This document shows, piece after piece, positions 34,873-46,449 of a stretch of DNA of 64,000 nucleotides. Below the pieces are notes generated by a model. The model saw only the letters and a program-made list of their open reading frames with translations, made no database searches and was not told the origin of the DNA. The translations under genes were made by a program, and so were the position numbers. This DNA comes from Prunus persica (Eukaryota; Streptophyta; Magnoliopsida; Rosales; Rosaceae), in assembly GCF_000346465.2 (NCBI RefSeq), contig NC_034010.1, positions 9,853,638 to 9,917,637 on the forward strand, written 5' to 3'. Within the stretch, counting starts at the first letter, position 1, and each line of letters opens with the position of its first letter.

Positions 34873-37612
34873 AAAGTAACCCCGGCATTTTGATGATCCA
34901 TGTGGGAACCTAATTAAATCAAAACCCTAGATCAAATAATTCCTTCCATTTCGGGATTATTTGACCTAATTGGGAATTATTCAATTTAATTGGGGATTAC
35001 CCACTTAAATAGAATATTACCTAATTGGGTCGAGAATTGATTTGATTCCTACCCCAATTCCTAATTAAATGAGGAGTCACCTAATTAAATTAGGAATTGA
35101 TTTGATACCTACCACAATTAGGGATTTGATTTACCCTAATAAATCAAATCCCTAATTAATCAAATCAATTCCAAATCGGGGAGGAATAATTCCTTTCCAT
35201 CTACGGAATTATTCCTCTGAAAGTCTAGCCTCCGAGACCACTATAAAAGGATGGCCACACACAAAGGGTAAGGTAAGCCTAAATTCCTACTAAAACTCTG
35301 TAGAAATAATTTCTCAAAAACCCCAGCCACCTCCTCTCTTTCTCTCTCTCTCACAAGGCTCCGGCCACCCGGTTTTTCTTGAATTACCCTACCTAACTTA
35401 GGCATCGACGGGCCTTTGGCCAACACCCCCCGGGTGTGGTCTTTTACTCCGATCTGTTTTGCAGGGAGAAAAAGAGGCGGAGAATACGAAGGAATCTTGG
35501 GCGAATATTCTCGTGGGGAAATTTGCTCCCACAATCCACATAAGCATTTATTTTTCCGATGGGGTCCCTTGTCATTGTCAGCTTCACTAGAGCTTGAATT
35601 GCCATAATCATATGCCAACTCTGTCATAGGTGGAATGTGTCTGATGGCGAAAAAAGCAATATGAAGCGAGGACTGATTGTTGTGTTCATATAGAACCGGT
35701 TGCCAAAAAACATTTGGTGAGCAACTGTGATTAATGAACCGTGATACGTTTCCAACATTCTTGGCACTTATGATTAGGCGATACGGGATGTTGTAATCCT
35801 CATTTATGTCATTAGAAGTCTCCTCTTCTAGTAGTCCTGGTTCATAATTCCACTTAAATGAGTCATAATTACGCCTGTATCAAAAATATATTCATCGTCT
35901 TCACCTGCATGCCCTCTCTGCTTTAACTTCACTTCATCAATAACTTCACCAGCATACTCACAAATAAAAGAACCAGCCCGAATAGAATCCCACGACCAGA
36001 GGCCCCAGCCCCTATCCTTTGTCTTAAACACTTCCAAGCGCAATTTTACACCAGTTTGGGATACTCGGTTTTTGCAGTTGGGAGAGCAAGGACATGTAGG
36101 ACCACATTCATGTAACAATTGCTTTCGGCTGACTAGGATCCCATTGCCAGTATAAGGAAAAGAACCTCCATTTTTCTGAATGCAAGAGCAATTCATATCA
36201 CCTGGGAGGCATGCATTATGGCAATTGCAGCCAAAAGAAGGCGGCATTAAAATGAAAGATTTAGAATATTTGAGTTTAGGAAAATAAGTGAAAGAAGCAA
36301 GCGCCTTCTCGTTATCAACCTCATTTACAAGGGAAACAGGTATAGATTCAGTCCCTGAAGTGAGATCTTGAAGAACAAGTCCAGCCCTTGACGAAAAACC
36401 ATCCTTCCACTTACGAATAGTTTTCCAAACTGCGAAAGCACCAGGTTGCCCAGGCACCCTCACTAACTTGTACTTGAATATATTGCAACCAGATTTCCCC
36501 CTCTCTGTCCATGACTCATGGACTTTATATAGGCCATCATAGACATAGACCTTTGTTGTTGAATTAACCTCATCTCTCACACCCCGAATAACTCGTACTT
36601 CATTGCCATGATTCAAGCTTCTCTCAAGAGCAAGATTACCCCTTCCAAGCTTCTGATCAGCCACCTGCTTGTCTTTGTTGTTATTATTCCCACCCTGGCC
36701 ACTATATATCAAGACATCGCTGTCCTCTGTGTCATCATCATACCCTCCTGAAGAGACAATGCTTAAGGCCACTGGATCTTTTTCAGTCACCCTTCCTAGT
36801 CATGTAGTAAATTCCAGCCATTGACGGAGCATGCAATCCCACTGCGCACATTTCCATTCGGAAATAGAAAACGTCGCCAATCTCAACTCCAGGCACAACC
36901 CCAATTCTCCTTCTCATGTTCGTTCGAACCTTTTTGGTCATCAAAATGTTACCAGCTTTCAAATCTGCACGCTTAATAATCCCATTTTTAGATTCCTTGG
37001 CATCTTCAATTTGGCAGATCCTTCTCCGCAGTGCATCAAAATTCACAAGTACATAGTTAACCAACTCCCTATTACCATCTTCAACTTGAAATGGACTCAT
37101 AACCGAAACAAAGTTCACTCCCGATCCATTGTTTGTTAATGAATCGCCATCTCCACTTTTCTTTTTCTCCTTTCGAGATGAACTAGCCTGCGGTCTTCTT
37201 TCATGATGAACTAGAACCTAGATGAGCATCAAAATACCCATCGTCATCTTCTGCCCCACCCAATGATGACCCTCTTTCTCCATTAGACTCCTCCGGAAAG
37301 TCATGGGGCAGTGCCCCAGATGGCGCGGGGGCTCTGTATGACCGAATTGGAGCAGCCATGGGACCCGTTGGTATCCTCATTGGGGAAGGACTATTGAGAT
37401 TAGGTGAGGTTTGAGAGCCTTGTGGTTGAAATGGGTAAAATGGAGAATCCATTAGGGGTTTGGCCGAAGGGAGGCATGCACGGAAAGGGAGGGGCTTGAG
37501 ACGCAGCTGGAAACACAGGCATCAAACTACGCAGAGGTTTAACATCCAAAATCCTTGACTTATCAAAACCAGCTGAAGGAGGAACGAAATTGTGGCTTGA
37601 CCCTCCTTCCAT
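34867..37612 (-). pseudogene. SUVH1-like H3K9 methyltransferase, disabled
   Basis: SUVH proteins bind methylated DNA through an SRA (YDG) domain and methylate histone H3 Lys9 through a SET domain. Read from 37612: MEGGSSHNFVPPSAGFD start, Pro-rich N-terminus, the SRA region split over two frames with YVYDGLYKVHESW near 36540, pre-SET cysteines (FGCNCHNACLPGDMNCSC, CGPTCPCSPNC), SET (RGWGLWSWDSIRAGSFICEY, then RFINHSCSPN near 35735) and post-SET KCLCG. Four frame changes are needed, near 37440, 37205, 36790 and 35850. A solo LTR (34901-35533) then splits post-SET: KCLCG lies right of it and SSKCRGYFG plus the original TGA (34867-34869) left of it. There is no intron in the coding part, as is usual for SUVH1/3 genes. 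Catalytic NHSC is kept, but the third post-SET Cys is detached. Clearly a pseudogene unless the frame shifts are assembly errors. Confidence 0.93.
34901..35533 (+). mobile_element. Solo LTR (family A) inserted in the SUVH post-SET codons
   Basis: 633 bp from TGTGGGAACC to TTTGCTCCCACA, flanked by the perfect 5-bp duplication ATCCA (34896-34900 and 35534-35538). TATAAAA lies at 35242-35248. It shares GGCCTTTGGCCAACACCCC and the CGAATATTCTC end block with the solo LTR in the TNL intron. It lies antisense to the host gene. Confidence 0.95.
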
Positions 37613-38056
37613 TACAAACCCTTTTGTCTACAAAGCAACACAACAAACCCAACGAAACCCACTATTTCTGTTCCTAATTTCTCTTTCTTCAACTTCTGGA
37701 TGCTTCTAATGGTTGTCTAAATCCCAATTCGTTTTTTTCAGAGAAAGCAAATTTCTCCCTCTAAACATGTTTCTCTGCAAGACAAGATTGCAAACGACGC
37801 TACACATCACTGAAAAGATTCATTATTTGAACAGGAAAGCAAAACTCAAGCTGAAATCCAAATATAATCAGATCTAGAAACATGGTAAACAAATCGGTCT
37901 TTGGCCAAAGTTGAAATATGAGTTAGAAAAATCAAAATCAAGCAGCAGTTTCTACATGCATGAACATTTGGGTAGGAAACCAGAAGCAAAAAACCATTCT
38001 TACCTCTTTGCCTGTTCCATTGATAGCTGGGTATTTCTCCGTTCGAGACTTTCAGG

Positions 38057-38091
<35 letters not shown>

Positions 38092-38140
38092 CGCACTGCC
38101 GCAGTTCCTGTCTCTGCCTCTGTTCCTGGGTCTAACTTAA
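37613..38140 (-). promoter_or_regulatory. SUVH 5' leader region
   Basis: Upstream of the SUVH start. TTTGTAG at about 37630 (minus strand) could be the 3' splice site of a leader intron, as some SUVH genes have, and a (GA)n tract sits at 38061-38088. No clear TATA box was found. Confidence 0.35.
38061..38088. repeat. (GA)n microsatellite, 14 units
   Basis: In the presumed SUVH 5' leader. On the gene's strand it is a CT tract, which is common in plant 5' untranslated regions. Confidence 0.9.
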
Positions 38141-38149
38141 AACTGTCCT

Positions 38150-39935
38150 GTGCTTTGCCACATGGGGTCTGTTTAGGCCAAATTACATTTTTAGAAGTTC
38201 CCTTATTTTTCACCTGAATTTTAACTCTCTCTCAAATTTAGCTTTGAAATTAACTTTCTGTCTATGCCATCAAAAATAGAAAAAAAGATAAAGAAAACTT
38301 TTTTGTGTGTAGCACCTTGAATTTTGTTTAAAATATTAATAGATCTTGTGGGCAATTTTGGTATTTTAATAATATCAAAGATATGTGTCCTCAATTATAA
38401 TAAGGAGTGAAAAAAATGTTTTGTTAAGAATAATAGACAAACAGCTGCCAGTTTTGTCTTAAGTGATTCTAAAGGAAATGTTAGCATTGTTTGTCATAAT
38501 GGTTTTCCTATTGGTTATGGGTCTTGTATTACAAGCCGAAACTATTGCGTTAAGACATAATTTGCTTTGGGCAATAAGGTTAAATTATAATAAGTTCATT
38601 TTTAAAGTGATTCTAAGGTTTTAATTGATTTTTTCTTTTGAACACAAAAAATACTTGATTTTTTTCTAAGGTTAAATTATAATAACTACAAGGGAATGAG
38701 GCTTTCTTATAAGGATTCAAACTTGATACCACTAGTTTGCAAGTCAATACCCTTTTAAACTGGGCACCACCTTATTGGCTTTAATTGATATTTAAATTGT
38801 AGAGAAACTAACAAAATTTTGTGGAGTAAGGATATCATAAAATCGTGCAGCGTTATCATCACATAGAGCCTATTTTGTATATTATCTATGAATAAAAAAT
38901 ATGTTGTTTTTCCCATGCCTTATTTATAATTAAAGTATAACCAAAGGTCGCTCTCTCATATGCGAGGAGAGCTGTGCAAAAAACCTAGGGTTTGCATTGT
39001 CTCACTTCTTTCCAGTCTTCTCCGTCATCCCTCTTCTTTAGTTTGCCGTCTCCAGCGCCTTGCATAGGCTGGGGTCTGGCTTTGGATCCCGCATGGGGCG
39101 ATTTTGGTGTTGTGACGAGAGGCAGTCTCTGACGCCAGCACTAATTCCTTGGTGTGGTTCTCTACATGGTTGCTTTCTCCTCGCTGATGTGCTTTTCCTT
39201 CTAATGTGGTTTGGCAAAGAAGACAATCGCAATTAGGGATCTGTCTCCTGAAGTCGTGTAGACCGTCAGTACCTACACATTGAGAGTCTACAAAGGCTTT
39301 AGGACAGCGTCATAAAGTCTTTGACATGCTTCACCATACCAAGCTTTCTTCCATAACCATAATTTATTTTACTTTTATTTACCTATTATTTGTTTATTTA
39401 ATTTTACTTTACCTTAAAAGACTTTCCAATTTGTTTTATGTATTATTTATATTATAAAGGGTTGTTTTTGGCTTTTACGACAAAAGGAAAATTATAATTT
39501 TTATAACAATTAGAGCCAACTAGATGCCTTAATGATTTACAAATTATCTAATTTTTTGTAAGAAAGGCCTATTAATGAAGACTTCAAAAGTAGACGGCTC
39601 TTAAGTCGTTGAATGGACCCCACAACATGTCCCTCAATAGAAGGAGACTATATATGTCCCAAACTATGCGATTTTGACAAAAGCAAATTCAAGTCCATAA
39701 CTTGAACGAAGGCATAGTACCCATTAACTCTGCAATCCTGCCTAATCGATCATACCAGGGAGTTGAGGGGGCTAACAAACCTATGTCATACAAGTTCAAA
39801 TATGTGTTGCCCATATCTGTCCTGCAACTCATATCTAAGATGAAATTCTAAATAAGGCTAACGGTTCCCATAACTTAGCTCACCATCCATGTATATTTCA
39901 TTTACCTGCACTACAAGTCATATCTAACATAAAAT
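38150..39935. other. Intergenic region, no gene seen
   Basis: AT-rich except for a higher-GC island at about 38950-39310 that has no long frame on either strand. Nothing recognised. Confidence 0.4.
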
Positions 39936-39941
39936 TCTATA

Positions 39942-41536
39942 CTAAGGCGAAGGCATCCCATAACCTAGCTCTCTATCCATATCTGTCTCCACAAAGCCCT
40001 CTTCCTCCTTAGCCAAGTCTCTCTTTGCCACCTCAAGATCTGCCTCTGTAACAGCTAGAGCAGCACTCCGCCTCTTCTTCTCACTATCCAAAATATCCAC
40101 ATCTTCTCTCAGTCTTTTCACTCTCCTTGCCCTTTCCAGGAACTTCTTCTTATCCAAAGCAGAGTGAACATGAGGCTCCAGCCACGCCAAGTCAAACCTG
40201 AACATCTCAACATCCTCCCATAAACTTTGCAGGCGCACGCAGGCGTCCTCAGTCATATCCTTCACCCTTGTAGTCTTCAGAAAATGCAAGAGTTCCCCAA
40301 AAGCTGTGAATGCACATTCACTAACTTTACGATTTCTCTTATGTAGACACTCGATCAACGAAGGATGCAACGAACAAACTTCCTCTAGCAGTGGAACAAA
40401 AGCTTTCTCTATTTTTCCTAAACCCATAAATTCCATAAGCTCACCGGTCAGCTCATTGCAAACTTTTTCAGAACTAAGTGTACCCAGGAAAGGAGGCTTC
40501 CGTTCAAAAGATGGTGTCATAGGTGCTGGTGAAGAGTCTGCAGCTTGCACAGAAATCATGCTTGAAGATTCCTGCCCTTTACGTTCTTTCTTTGTGGACT
40601 CCAAAGTTGCATAAACAGTACTTCCTTGCTCTCCAATGTTAACAAAGACCTCAACCTTGGCTTCAATAATACATATATCATTCACCAGATAACCTGCACT
40701 GCAGTCATAAAGCTCGCAAAGAGGCATGAATGATTTGTAGCCCCACTCCCTCCTTTCTTCTTTGAACTCTTTCGCAAAGCCTGTGAAAGAAAAATATCAA
40801 GGAACACAAAAGCCATAGTTAAGAATGCAAAGCCCATCACCAGGTAATTAATCAGGTAAAAACAAAGATCAAGAGAATATTGTTTGATGACATAGTTACA
40901 CAAATTTAAAAAACCAAAACAAAAAATTATAAATGACAAGAAAACAGAGAACATGAAGAGCAAAGAGATACCCTGTGTCCGCTTTATTTTTGACTTGCTG
41001 CTGTCAAGTTGATTAACCAGGGTGAAGCTAAAGTGTGTATATCTAGCCAACCCTGGTGTCAATGTTGAAGCATCTGCAACACCCAAATACATGGACAACT
41101 GGTCTACGACATCAGATTCAGGGTCGTGTGATCCCTTTGGACGTATAAGGATCCGCCTGATAAAAAAACCAACCAAACCCAGTAAAAATCTCAATAACAG
41201 AAATTATGGCCCGAGTTTGAAACTTGAGCTTGTTACTTAAACAGCCATGGTTGAATGAAAGCAATAGCTACATCAAAACTTTCCTTTTACGATTTGAGCT
41301 TCAAAATGCCATTTTTGAAGATGGGTTTTTTCTCAGATCCCAAAAAAAGAAAAGAAAAAAAAAAAAGAACAAATGGGTCTTCTAGGAATGGCAACATAAA
41401 ATAAAACGTACCATTTGAAGCCACCGATGGTGAAAACGTCGGAGTAATGTTTGTCGGTCTTGAGCTTAGAGAAGTTGTCGATGACCCATGTGAATGTCCC
41501 AGACACAACATCTTCCTCGTCCTTCTTGTTCTTCAT
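39942..41536 (-). CDS. MATH (TRAF-like) and coiled-coil domain protein
   Basis: The one intact gene I can recognise here. Three exons join cleanly: 41536-41412, 41156-40972 and 40780-39942, with GT/AG introns, giving 1,149 nt or 382 residues. Start MKNKKDEED. The MATH domain spans roughly residues 12-145: GTFTWVIDNFSKL, then GGFKW joined across intron 1 to RILIRPKG, YLGVAD, YTHFSFTLVNQ, FMPLCEL and GYLVNDICIIEAKVEV. MATH domains are TRAF-like beta sandwiches that bind peptides and often mediate oligomerisation. The C-terminus (about residues 300-365, FLERARRVKRLREDVDILD onward) is highly charged and predicted coiled coil. The layout matches the plant MATH/coiled-coil family that includes Arabidopsis At3g58270 and RTM3, some members of which restrict long-distance movement of potyviruses; a role for this copy is not shown. 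A (GA)n tract lies at 41692-41737, probably in its leader. Confidence 0.93.
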
Positions 41537-41689
41537 TCTAAAGTGACAACAATTCCAAATAAAACCCATAAATCAGAACCCAAAAAATAAAAACAAAAAG
41601 TGCCCACAACACCGAGTAATATCACACTAAACGAACGATGTTTAAGACTTGAGAGACTTGCCTTTTTTCCACTCTACAAGCCTAGGATC

Positions 41690-41691
<2 letters not shown>

Positions 41692-41737
<46 letters not shown>
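41692..41737. repeat. (GA)n microsatellite, 23 units
   Basis: About 155 bp upstream of the MATH gene start; on the gene strand a CT tract. Likely 5' untranslated or promoter sequence. Confidence 0.95.
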
Positions 41738-41741
<4 letters not shown>

Positions 41742-41869
41742 GATGAAAAGAAATTGGAAAAACCCAACAAAGCCACAGCACTACTACAGTGGCACTTGAT
41801 GCAGTGAAAGGCTCCAACTTTATTTGTCCGCAAAGCATTATGGGGCTTTTTCATTTTTATTTTTACTTT

Positions 41870-42260
41870 TAAAGGTCAAAATGGTGTCTTTTTTTAATAT
41901 TTAAAAAACATACTGATAGAGTTGTTTTTTTTTTTTTTCCAAAATTTATCTTATATTCTTTTAAAGTTTTAAAATGATTTTGCTGAGTATAGTACTTAAC
42001 TTAAGTTTGAAGAATAATTAGACTTTAATGTTTAAAAGGATTTCTATATATAAAATTAAAGAAAAATACTTGACTCCTTACATATAAAGAGCATTTTCTT
42101 TTTAGAATTTGACATGTGTCTATAAACTTTTTTGTTCTTTATATGTGAGTGTATGAGTTTGTAGTAGACAGAGATAAAGTTTGGTTGAAATATCATTGAC
42201 AATAGTATTTGAATAAATAAGGAAAAAAAACCCAAAAAAAATTATGTGATATGGTTATGC

Positions 42261-42298
<38 letters not shown>

Positions 42299-43640
42299 CC
42301 TGCTCTGAAGGCCCATAAATAACATTGGCATGTCTTAAATGTATTGTAGCCAATTAAAGCCTGCCTGAGTCCTCGCCAGGCCAAGCAGCTTAAGAGACGG
42401 ACTCACAGTGCGGTCATTGAGGTCAAACGATCTCATGGAAGCCATGGAAATAGGCTTGGAAGTCCACTTGAGCTGGCTGTGTGACCCCTTGAACTGCCTT
42501 CCAAATGCTTGATATTTTGCCTAAGAGGAAGAGGGAGGAAGCTGGGCACAAGAGGAAGAAGAAGCAGCACAACGCGCTTCTGTTTGTTTTAAAACACCTT
42601 GGACAAAACGGCGTCGTTTTGGCCTAAGAAAATTTTTTAAATAAAAAACCCTTCTGTATCCCTCCATTTTCCCACGTCTGTTTCCTAAGCAGAGAGTCAT
42701 AGGTTCAACCCCTACTTGGTGCATTTTCTTTTTAATCTTTTTAACCAGTTTTGTTGTTGGAATCAGTCAGTCAACTTTGTTCCATTTATTAGTATTTCTT
42801 CCTTCCAAATTCCAATGACTGGCTTAGAAATTAGAATCCATGAATGCTGAGCTTTACTTGTAAGTTTATCTATGGATGACCACAACATGGTTTTATCACC
42901 ACTATTTAACACTTAAGAATTTCTCCACACAAACAAAAAAAAAAAAAAAAACTTATTTTTCTTCATTGTAATTAGAACAAAATGCAGTAACCAACAGATT
43001 AGAACCAAATGTGCATGCAAAATATCTGACCCAATAAAATTTTGGCTTGTTTTTCTAACAGTGCTAAAACCAATATTCAAAAAAGTCTAAACAATAGAAT
43101 TTTGGCTTGAAATTTTACGAATTGAAATTACTCAAAAACATACATAAAAAAATGACAAATCGAAATCATTCACAGTATATTTGTCCAAGAAATGAATGAA
43201 ATTTGAAAGAGAAAAAATAGATAAGAAAAATAATCCATTCTTAAATTTTCTTTGAAACATTTACACTATGACCCTATGACGTTCGGATCCTGAGTCCGTC
43301 ACTGAGCTAAGATATTTCTAATTCCATGCAAACCACATTCATGGTGGTTTGAGTATCTTTTAACCATTTTAGTGAAAATTTGGATTCCACTATCACATTA
43401 TCACTGATAACACAACCTGTCCGCAAAAGGTAGCCAGCTAGCTAGCTCTTCACGTGATGCTTGAAATAATATGATGAAACAAAACAAACTAAACAAAAAA
43501 AAAAAAAAAAAAACTAGACTTAGCCTAATGCGCAGTATTGGAATTTTATGCCCCAAATCTAAATTTGGGGTCAGTCCACAAAAAAAACGCTCATACTATA
43601 ATGAGTGGTAAGTTATAAGGGGTTCACTTTATAGCCATCA
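41870..43640. other. Intergenic, AT-rich, no gene seen
   Basis: Includes a (GA)n tract at 42262-42296 and poly(A) stretches near 42935 and 43495. No coding frame I can support. Confidence 0.4.
42262..42296. repeat. (GA)n microsatellite, about 17 units
   Basis: Clean dinucleotide run. Confidence 0.95.
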
Positions 43641-43654
43641 GATCCATCCCATGG

Positions 43655-44430
43655 TTGAACTATTATGCTACAATCGGGTTGAAATTACCCATACCAAAAG
43701 ATGCAATCCGAAAGTGCAAAGCACGCTCTCTCATCCTGGTTGACCCTCCTTCCTCGAAAGCCACCCACTCTGCAATATGTTCTTCTTGTATCTCTCGCTC
43801 TCGCCATCTCTGGTTTAAGATTATCAAAGAACCAAACTCCATTCGGCAAATATCTTGCAACCAACACAGACATAGAGGGTTTTGAGTCTTTTGTTATTAT
43901 TGACACTTTATCACCCCAAAAGTTTATTTTCTGACACCCAACTCCAGCTCGCCAGCCATCTCCCTGCTGTCCAATCCAATTCTCCACCCATCCATCGTCA
44001 TAACCCAGCTCTACTCAAATTCGGAACCCTAGTTTGACCTAGCCAAGCCGCCGTAACTCACGACCTTTGTTGTCGACCTCCACTGCGAAGCCACTATCGC
44101 GACTCCACAACTAAGCCACAGTCGCGAACTCCGTCGTCGTTCTCCAAAGCGGTGAGTTCTGATATTGGTTTTGTACTTTGTCTGTTATAAATTCATTGAT
44201 CCCCTTTTCTTATTATTGCAACAGTAGGGGCATTCATGGGCTCCAATTTTTGCTACAGTCCTCTCTCTCCCTCTCCTTCTCTGTAAGTCCTCTTCTTCTC
44301 CCTCTTCAAATTTCAGTAATCCTTCGTACCACTGACCTGAAACACCTACATCTCTGGTTCTCTTCTTCTTCATGTCATTCAATTTCAATTTTTTTTTCCT
44401 TTATAAATTCTACTTTAGGGATTTAGGAAT
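43655..44430. other. Higher-GC segment resembling a 5' leader, unidentified
   Basis: Base composition shifts to C-rich, with overlapping frames of 65-100 residues on both strands, none with a recognised domain. AGCGGTGAGTTCTG at about 44150 looks like a splice donor after a pyrimidine-rich leader on the plus strand, with CT-rich sequence following. It could be the first exon of a non-coding or lost gene. Confidence 0.35.
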
Positions 44431-44439
44431 TAGGGATTC

Positions 44440-45126
44440 AGTTGGGTTAATTTTCGAAATTCTAATTTAGGGATTCATTCAATGCCTAATTTATGAGCTG
44501 TGGCTTTATGAATTATCAAGTGGACTACTTATTTTTAATTGATCATTGATAATGGTATTATTGTAGTTTTTAATTGATCTTTGCATATTTCAGATTTTAG
44601 CCTTATAATTTTAGTGGCTGGGTGTGTAGACATGTTATTAAATTCTTCTAGTATTAATGGAAGTTGTGTTACTAAATTACCAGTACCTACGCTCTTGGTT
44701 GACATGGTTGTTCTGAATTGTAAGATTAGCTTACTATTCGATGGACCCACTTGCTGATATTAGGAAATAGAGTTATTAATTGAAATGAATGGGAATGTGC
44801 TTGTTTCTTATGCTATTAGATTTTGTGAGAGTGTGATGCTAATCAGCCATTGAAATACACATCTTTTGGTGTTAATATTTGAAGTATTGGAACATGGGAA
44901 AGTTGAAAACAGGCATCTTCATGAGATGCTTGAGCAAAATTTAAAGTATTGCAAGAGCATTAAGTAGACCCCCCTTCGTATGGCTTGCTATAAAATGTAA
45001 CATATGGATCTGCATTCCTTGTTCTAAAGATGCCCCTGTCGATTATTTGTTTCAATTCATGATTCTCTTACACCTATATAGAAACATAGGATTGGTTTGT
45101 TTTTATTTTATCAGGAATTGTTTGTT
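44440..45126. other. AT-rich stretch, nothing recognised
   Basis: No convincing frame or repeat. It ends at the outer edge of the large inverted repeat. Confidence 0.35.
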
Positions 45127-46110
45127 TTTTAGGAAATGGAGAATATTGGACTGCTTCAGAAAATTTTGGTTGTTCTATTCACTACTGCCTTCTTTAGGAA
45201 GCTTATATATAGTACATGTGGAGCTTCTTGAGTCAGACAATTCCACATTGCCCCATTTTTTGCCAAACCATCTGAAGATTTTTTAATGGTTCTTTTTGTT
45301 CCCAATCATGTTCCCGTAATATCACTTTGTATAGGAATAGTTACTTTTCTTCAATCTTATCAGATTGGAATGCAGCTGTGTTTTAGTTTCATTGTTCTGT
45401 GTATTGCTATTATGGATGTTGTAGTTGTATCTGGTTCTGTATTGATGTTATGGATGTTGTTTGGATATATTGATTATTGGTTGGTTGATTAAGTTCACCC
45501 CTTGAGGTGTTTTGATGTTTGGTTATGTCCCTCTTATGTAATTTAACAGTTTCTTTGTGCTTCATGTGTTCCACATTTTCCAATTTTCTCTTCTTGTGTT
45601 CTAGGTTAGGAAGCTCTTTGCCAATTAGTATGAGTTTCTTAGGTCTTTTAGTGATTGCGTTTTTCTTGTCTCAGTTTCTGTTTTGTTTTTTGGGTCTTTG
45701 TTTCTCCTTTTCGCTAATTTCTTGTTTTGCCATCTCTTTTGCAGGCTTTTTTTTTTTTTAATCACAGTTGGACCTAGATTTTTGAGTTATGGAAGACTGT
45801 TGTCATTGAGAACTATCATTAATTTGGCATGGGACAACATTCCATTTTGTCACAAGAAGTGTGCTGTAATTATATGAAAAAAAACATGTAACTGAGGAAT
45901 TATATATTTTAGTCTTGTAATTTAGTCCTCATTCAATGAAATTGAGTTCAATTTACTTGAGAAATTTCAGTCTTGAATTTGTTCTTTTTATATTCGCAAG
46001 TGTGTGCAATAGAAAAATCCTTCTTTTTCACAGAACATTGGAAAAATACTTTTACTTATATTATACATTGAAGAGAGAACATTGTATACATTGTGTATTC
46101 TGCCCCTGTA
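45127..46110 (+). repeat. Left arm of a large inverted repeat (~1 kb)
   Basis: From TTTTTTAGGAAATGGAGAAT to ATTGTATACATTGTGTATTC. It matches 53627-54629 on the opposite strand almost base for base, with small differences and a few short indels. Paired markers include CAGAAAATTTTGGTTGTTC, TGGATGTTGTTTGGATAT and GGCATGGGACAACATTCC. No protein domain is seen in either arm. Confidence 0.93.
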
Positions 46111-46440
46111 TTGCCGTTATATTGTCTTCCGATTGTTCTCTTATTGCTGCCATATTACTTTTTTCACCTATGTATTGGCAATTATAAAGTTGAAGTTGGA
46201 CATCAGGTGTATGTATTGTCATCTAATTGTCGTTATATTGTCTTTCTATTGCTCCCGTATTGCTATCATATCAATTTTTTCATCTCTGTATTGGCAATTA
46301 TAAAGTTGAAGATGAATATCAGGTTTACGTATTGCCATATGATTGCTGTTATATTGTCTTTGCTCTATTATTGTTGCCATATCAATTTTTTCAACTCTTT
46401 CTTGGAAATTATAAAGTTGAAGTTAGACATTAGATTTACG
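46100..46440 (+). repeat. Three-copy tandem repeat of ~117 bp, ATTG-rich
   Basis: Each unit carries TTATATTGTCTT, CATATCAATTTTTTCA and TTGGCAATTATAAAGTTGAA. It directly follows the left arm of the inverted repeat. Frames within it repeat with the unit and are not genes. Confidence 0.85.
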
Positions 46441-46449
46441 TAGTGTATT

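Noticed and set aside
42660..42730. tRNA-like 3' half with GGTTCAACCCC
   Set aside because: No matching acceptor, D or anticodon arms upstream. At most a tRNA-derived fragment.
45519..45877. Hydrophobic frames suggesting membrane proteins
   Set aside because: They arise from T-rich sequence in the inverted-repeat arm, the two arms do not keep one common open frame, and no motif is recognisable.
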